Below, one piece after another: positions 60,278-64,000 of a stretch of DNA of 64,000 bases. Positions within the stretch are counted from its first letter, which is position 1, and the number at the start of each line of letters is the position of its first letter. Location of the stretch: assembly GCF_030378205.1 (NCBI RefSeq), contig NZ_CP127385.1, positions 3,202,001 to 3,266,000 on the forward strand, given 5' to 3'. The position numbers and the translations under genes are program-made. Below the pieces are notes generated by a model. That model was not told the DNA's origin. It worked only from the letters and a program-made list of their open reading frames with translations, and made no database searches. The stretch is from Bradyrhizobium sp. NP1. GTDB taxonomy: Bacteria > Pseudomonadota > Alphaproteobacteria > Rhizobiales > Xanthobacteraceae.

Positions 60278-60706
60278 ATGGCAAAGAAAGTGACCGGATA
60301 CCTGAAATTGCAGGTGCCGGCGGGTGCGGCCAATCCGTCGCCCCCGATCGGTCCCGCGCTTGGTCAGCGCGGTCTCAACATCATGGAGTTCTGCAAGGCG
60401 TTCAACGCGCAGACCCAGAAGGAAGAGAAGAACACCCCGATCCCGGTGGTCATCACCATCTATGCGGACCGTTCCTTCACCTTCGAGATGAGGACGCCGC
60501 CGATGTCCTACTTCCTCAAGCAGGCGGCCAAGATCCAGTCCGGCTCGAAGGCGCCGGGCCGCGACAAGGCCGGCAAGGTGACGAAGGCGCAGGTGCGCGA
60601 GATCGCCGAGAAGAAGATGAAGGACTTGAATTGCGACTCCATCGAAGCGGCCATGAAGATGGTCGAGGGCTCGGCCCGCTCGATGGGCCTGGAAGTTGCG
60701 GGGTAA
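60278..60706 (+). CDS. rplK: 50S ribosomal protein L11
   Basis: 142 residues. [42 protein letters not shown] with the proline-rich [11 protein letters not shown] loop, [19 protein letters not shown] and [32 protein letters not shown] in the rRNA-binding domain. Binds the GTPase center of 23S rRNA. GGAG lies before the ATG. Confidence 0.98.
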   Translation: MAKKVTGYLKLQVPAGAANPSPPIGPALGQRGLNIMEFCKAFNAQTQKEEKNTPIPVVITIYADRSFTFEMRTPPMSYFLKQAAKIQSGSKAPGRDKAGKVTKAQVREIAEKKMKDLNCDSIEAAMKMVEGSARSMGLEVAG

Positions 60707-60711
60707 GCGCC

Positions 60712-61404
60712 ATGACAATTGGAAAGCGTTTGAAGAAGGCCCGCGATGGTGTTGACCGCACCAAGCTTTATCCGCTCGACGAGGCCATCAAGATGGTCAA
60801 GGAGCGGGCGAAGGCGAAGTTCGACGAGACGATCGAGATCGCGATCAATCTCGGCGTCGACCCGCGTCACGCCGACCAGATGGTGCGCGGCGTGGTCAAC
60901 CTGCCGAACGGCACCGGCCGCACGTTGCGCGTCGGCGTGTTCGCGCGAGGCGCCAAGGCGGAAGAAGCCAAGGCCGCGGGTGCCGACGTCGTCGGCGCCG
61001 AGGACCTGGTCGAGAGGGTGCAGGGCGGCAACATCGACTTTGACCGCTGCATCGCCACCCCCGACATGATGCCGCTGGTCGGCCGGCTGGGTAAGGTGCT
61101 CGGTCCGCGCGGCATGATGCCGAACCCGAAGATCGGCACGGTGACGATGGACGTCACCAACGCGGTGAAGGGCGCCAAGGGCGGCTCGGTCGAGTTCCGG
61201 GTCGAGAAGGCCGGTATCGTGCAGGCCGGTGTCGGCAAGGCCTCGTTCTCCGAGGACAAGCTGGTGGCCAACGCCAAGGCGCTCGCGGATGCGGTCGCCA
61301 AGGCCAAGCCGGCCGGCGCCAAGGGCACCTACATCCAGCGCGTCGCGGTGTCCTCGACCATGGGGCCGGGCGTGAAGGTGGAACCGAGCTCGATCCTCGG
61401 CTGA
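60712..61404 (+). CDS. rplA: 50S ribosomal protein L1
   Basis: 230 residues. [72 protein letters not shown], then [46 protein letters not shown] and [22 protein letters not shown]. The L1 stalk of the ribosome; usually represses its own operon. Five bases after the rplK stop. A hairpin follows the stop. Confidence 0.98.
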   Translation: MTIGKRLKKARDGVDRTKLYPLDEAIKMVKERAKAKFDETIEIAINLGVDPRHADQMVRGVVNLPNGTGRTLRVGVFARGAKAEEAKAAGADVVGAEDLVERVQGGNIDFDRCIATPDMMPLVGRLGKVLGPRGMMPNPKIGTVTMDVTNAVKGAKGGSVEFRVEKAGIVQAGVGKASFSEDKLVANAKALADAVAKAKPAGAKGTYIQRVAVSSTMGPGVKVEPSSILG

Positions 61405-61430
61405 GGATTTGAAGCGACAAGGACAGGCGA

Positions 61431-61460
61431 GGGCGGAATTGGGCAACCGATTCCGCCCTT
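61431..61460 (+). terminator. Hairpin after rplA
   Basis: Perfect 9-bp stem GGGCGGAAT/ATTCCGCCC with a 10-base loop, then TTCGCGTTT. Likely a weak terminator between the ribosomal genes and the dehydrogenase. Confidence 0.45.
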
Positions 61461-61481
61461 CGCGTTTCGAGGGATTGGTCG

Positions 61482-62429
61482 ATGCCGGAAAAGGTCCTGA
61501 TCTATTCGCGCTTTCCCAAGGCGCTGATGCTGCGGATCGGTGAGCGGTTCGATCTGCTCGATGCCGGCGGCAAGCCGCCGAACGAGGTGTTTCCGCAAGC
61601 CGAGCTCGCCGGCCTCCGCGCCATGATCACCGCCGGCAGCACGCCGCTCGGCGGCGAGGCCATGGACCGCATGCCGAAGCTAGGCGCGATCGTCTGCTAT
61701 GGCACGGGTTATGACGGCGTCGACCTCAAGGCGGCGGCGAGCCGCAACATCGCGGTCGGGCACAGTCCCGGGGCCAACGCGGCGTCGGTTGCCGATATCG
61801 CCATGACCTTGATGCTGGCGGCGACGCGGCGGCTCCTGGTTGCGGACCATTATGTGCGCAGCGGCGACTGGGCCGCCGCAAAGCCCTCGCCGATGATGCG
61901 CCCCCGGGCCGGCATGCCCGGCCGCAAGATCGGCATCTTTGGCATGGGCGAGATCGGCCGCAAGATCGCATCCCGCGCCGCCGCCTTCGAGGCCGAGGTC
62001 GGCTATTTCAGCCGCAGCCGACACGATGTGCCCTATCAATTCTTCGACAGCCTTGCAGCGCTGGCCGACTGGTGCAGCGTGCTGATCATCGCGGTCCGCG
62101 CCGGCGCCGAGACCCACCATGCCGTCAATGCCGACATCCTCAAGCGGCTGGGCGAGGAGGGCACGGTCGTCAACATCGCCCGCGGCTCGGTCATCGATGA
62201 GGCGGCGCTGGTCCAGGCGCTTGCCGACAAGACGATCGCCGGCGCGGGGCTCGATGTCTATGCCAGCGAGCCGCACCGCCCCGATGCCCTGACCGCCTTT
62301 CCGAACGTGGTCTTCACCCCCCATATCGGCGGCCATACGCTTGAGTCGCACACCGCGATGCAGGATTGCGTGATCGCCAATCTGACCGCCTTTTTCGAAG
62401 GCAGGCCGCTCGCCCATCCCGTCAGCTGA
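61482..62429 (+). CDS. D-isomer 2-hydroxyacid dehydrogenase family protein
   Basis: 315 residues. GAIVCYGTGYDGVDLKAAASRNIAVGHSPGANAASVADIAMTLMLAATRRLLVADHYVRSGDWA, IGIFGMGEIGRKIASRAAAF (GxGxxG), NIARGSVIDEAALVQALADKTIAGAGLDVYASEPHRP (Glu region) and VVFTPHIGGHTLES (His). The conserved Arg is in IIAVRAG. It reduces or oxidises hydroxy acids such as glyoxylate with NAD(P)H. It sits where rplJ would usually follow; the ribosomal operon is interrupted here. Its stop overlaps the stop of the sigma factor gene by 8 bases. Confidence 0.93.
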   Translation: MPEKVLIYSRFPKALMLRIGERFDLLDAGGKPPNEVFPQAELAGLRAMITAGSTPLGGEAMDRMPKLGAIVCYGTGYDGVDLKAAASRNIAVGHSPGANAASVADIAMTLMLAATRRLLVADHYVRSGDWAAAKPSPMMRPRAGMPGRKIGIFGMGEIGRKIASRAAAFEAEVGYFSRSRHDVPYQFFDSLAALADWCSVLIIAVRAGAETHHAVNADILKRLGEEGTVVNIARGSVIDEAALVQALADKTIAGAGLDVYASEPHRPDALTAFPNVVFTPHIGGHTLESHTAMQDCVIANLTAFFEGRPLAHPVS

Positions 62430-63327
62430 GGCGCTCTCCCGGCCAGGCGGGCGGCGCGTGGCGCAGCTTGTCCGGGTTGCGCACGAGGTAGATCGCCGCG
62501 ATCTTCTCGCCGTCGATCGCGATGCTCGTGGTGAAATCGATCTCGCCGTCGAGATAGATCAGGGCGCCCGCCGTGCCGTTGATCATCATCGGCACCATGC
62601 GAATGTCGCGGCCGGCATTCTTGTTGGCGACGCCGACGAAGAAGCGCGCGACCTTCTCGGCGCCAAAGATCTGATTGCGCGGCGCCGCCTTGTGACCGCC
62701 GCTGTCGGCAATCAGGAGCGCGTCTTCGCGCAATAGTCCGGCAAGCCGCGAGACGTCGCCACTTGCGGCCGCCTCCGCGAAGGCCTGCAGCAGCCGGGCG
62801 TGGTTCTCGGGCGGTGCGGCGGGCGTGGGGCGCTGGTCGCGAACCGCGCGACGCGCGCGGGCCGCAAGCTGGCGGCAGGCGGCCTCGCTGCGATCGAGCA
62901 TGCGGGCGACGTCGGCGAACGGCGTGTCAAAGACGTCGTGAAGCAGGAACGCCGCCCGCTCCAGCGGCGACAGCCGGTCGAGCGCAAGCAGCAGCGCGAA
63001 GGAGAGGTCGTCGGCAAGCTCGGTTGCGCGATCCGCCGAAAGGTCCTCGGCATCGAATACCGGCTCGGGAAGCCACGAGCCGACATAGACCTCGCGCTGC
63101 GCCTTCGCGCTTTTCAGCCGGTCGAGGCAAAGCCGGGTCACGATGGTGACGAGAAAGGCTTCCGGGTTCTGGACATCCTGCGCGGACGCGAAGCGCAGAT
63201 AGGCGTCCTGCACGACGTCCTCGGCGTCGCTGCGGCTGCCGAGCATGCGATAGGCGAGCCCGGTCAGCCGCCCGCGATGCGGCGCGAGGGGATCTTGGTC
63301 ACGCGGCTTGCTTGATGACATCGACAT
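62422..63327 (-). CDS. ECF41-type sigma factor with SnoaL-like C-terminus
   Basis: 301 residues. Region 2 is AYRMLGSRSDAEDVVQDAYLRFASAQDVQNPEAFLVTIVTRLCLDRLKSAKAQREVYVGSWLPEP and region 4 LSPLERAAFLLHDVFDTPFADVARMLDRSEAACRQLAARARRAVR. Between them is the WLPEP linker. A C-terminal SnoaL-like domain of about 130 residues ends YLVRNPDKLRH: the NPDKL motif (284-288) and DSGGH (208-212, at the place of DGGGR) mark ECF41. In known members the C-terminus tunes sigma activity in place of an anti-sigma factor. It shares an operon with the decarboxylase-like gene. Confidence 0.95.
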   Translation of the reverse strand: MSMSSSKPRDQDPLAPHRGRLTGLAYRMLGSRSDAEDVVQDAYLRFASAQDVQNPEAFLVTIVTRLCLDRLKSAKAQREVYVGSWLPEPVFDAEDLSADRATELADDLSFALLLALDRLSPLERAAFLLHDVFDTPFADVARMLDRSEAACRQLAARARRAVRDQRPTPAAPPENHARLLQAFAEAAASGDVSRLAGLLREDALLIADSGGHKAAPRNQIFGAEKVARFFVGVANKNAGRDIRMVPMMINGTAGALIYLDGEIDFTTSIAIDGEKIAAIYLVRNPDKLRHAPPAWPGERLS

Positions 63328-63844
63328 GGTGGCCGCCCACGCTCACGCGACGGCACTCCTTCGCATATCCGAGCGCCAGCTTGATCATCGGGAAAAGACG
63401 GCCGATTTGCAGCGCCATGGTCAAGTCGATCACGCCCTTGTCCCCCCACTGCGCCCGGACGGCGTCGCGATATTCGTCGTCGTTGGGCCGGCGGCGGATG
63501 ATCGCGTCGGCAAAGCGGAAGGCAAGCACCGTCGCTTCCGTCATGGCCCTGGTGTCGCGGCGAAGCACGGCCTCGATCTGGTCTTTCGCCACACCTGCTT
63601 CAAGCGCCATGTCGACCGCCAGCTGGGTGCACGGCCCGCAATCTTCCGCCATCGCGCCGGCGATCTTGGCGGCAAAGCTTGCTTCCGCCGGAACCACCTC
63701 GCGATGGTTGGCCGCCTTCATCACGGGAGCGAATTTGAAGAAGGCCGCGGGCGAATCCCGCAGCACCGCCTCGACGTAACCCGTGTCGTAGCCGTAGCGC
63801 TTGCTGAATGCCCGCAGCATCCGGCGTGCGATGAACTTACGCAT
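63299..63844 (-). CDS. Carboxymuconolactone decarboxylase-like (AhpD-like) protein
   Basis: 181 residues. RKFIARRMLRAFSKRYGYDTGYVEAVLRDSPAAFFKFAPVMKAANHREVVPAEASFAAKIAGAMAEDCGPCTQLAVDMALEAGVAKDQIEAVLR. ECGPC-like EDCGPCTQL is the CxxC redox pair. CMD proteins beside ECF41 factors are typical targets of that sigma. AAAGGAG precedes the ATG at 63844. Overlaps the upstream stop by ATGCGTAA and the sigma start by 29 bases, so all three genes are co-translated. Confidence 0.92.
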   Translation of the reverse strand: MRKFIARRMLRAFSKRYGYDTGYVEAVLRDSPAAFFKFAPVMKAANHREVVPAEASFAAKIAGAMAEDCGPCTQLAVDMALEAGVAKDQIEAVLRRDTRAMTEATVLAFRFADAIIRRRPNDDEYRDAVRAQWGDKGVIDLTMALQIGRLFPMIKLALGYAKECRRVSVGGHHVDVIKQAA

Positions 63845-63998
63845 GGTGTTCTCCTTTGGCTGGCCAAGCTGAGTAGACGGCAAGCACTGCGGGCAGCACG
63901 ACGGTCGCGAGATCAGCCGCCGCATGATGGTCGTGACCGCCCGCGATCATGACGAGATGGATCGCGGCATGAGCGGCCAGGAAGGCGGCGCCGGCAAA
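63837..63998 (-). CDS. Membrane protein, 5' end outside the window
   Basis: The last 53 codons of a gene that begins beyond base 64000: FAGAAFLAAHAAIHLVMIAGGHDHHAAADLATVVLPAVLAVYSAWPAKGEHHA. Two helices and a His-rich loop (GGHDHH). Its stop overlaps the decarboxylase-like gene start (ATGCGTAA). First visible gene of the ECF41 operon; identity unknown. Confidence 0.6.
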   Translation of the reverse strand, partial: FAGAAFLAAHAAIHLVMIAGGHDHHAAADLATVVLPAVLAVYSAWPAKGEHHA

Positions 63999-64000
63999 GG

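Overview
The window looks like chromosome of a Bradyrhizobium-type alphaproteobacterium (Nitrobacteraceae). Coding regions are strongly GC-rich. Other pointers are a GcrA-like protein, an RpoH-type sigma factor, an Omp25/RopB-type porin, several CoA-linked catabolic genes, small proteins typical of Bradyrhizobium, and intergenic palindromes flanked by CGTCATTCC or CGTCATTGC.

Left part, about 1-34.9 kb: an accessory-looking mosaic of short operons, long empty spacers and many broken genes. It carries an aldo/keto reductase, a frameshifted CsaA-like gene, two ABC substrate-binding genes without a permease (one truncated), a pcm fragment, a FecR plus CHASE2-cyclase pair, a periplasmic catalase-like protein, DUF2237, a short GcrA-like protein and an acyl-CoA dehydrogenase. 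Further along are a frameshifted UvrD-type helicase, an SRAP protein, a 5'-decayed nuclease, TauE/SafE, DUF1330 and an ArsR-like regulator. IS110, integrase-core and IS5 remnants follow, one of which abuts a transporter-like gene that has lost its 5' end. A compact divergent locus (24.8-26.7 kb) pairs a cysteine-rich MarR regulator and ferredoxin FdxA with an RpoH sigma factor, across two copies of a TTTCGAAA-centred 26-bp site. After this come pcm, an acetamidase/formamidase, an adenosine-specific kinase, OsmC and a redoxin. The region ends at a 3' fragment of tRNA-Gly(TCC), which reads like the attachment scar of an integrated element.

Middle part, 34.9-48.8 kb: mostly intact genes. These are a GlxA-type regulator facing an HD-domain protein and a KatA-type catalase, an outer-membrane barrel protein, small membrane and secreted proteins including a cysteine-rich peptide and a PVGKY-repeat peptide, a winged-helix/TPR protein, a TetR-membrane protein pair, an exported protein with possible His/Cys active-site residues, one more integrase fossil, a Rieske-FAD reductase and a RidA protein.

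Right part, 49-64 kb: an acyl-CoA and short-chain catabolism cluster (class III CoA-transferase, TetR, acyl-CoA dehydrogenase, ACAD10-like phosphotransferase, two SDRs, histidine phosphatase, serine hydrolase), then tRNA-Trp and secE-nusG-rplK-rplA. The ribosomal block is followed not by rplJL but by a 2-hydroxyacid dehydrogenase and a convergent operon of a membrane protein, a carboxymuconolactone decarboxylase-type protein and an ECF41-like sigma factor.

The most unusual items are the MarR/FdxA/RpoH locus with its duplicated operator, the tRNA-Gly scar bordering a zone of gene decay, a dif-like palindrome near 29.2 kb, and the small repeat and cysteine-rich peptides. All assignments come from reading the sequence; no database search was run.
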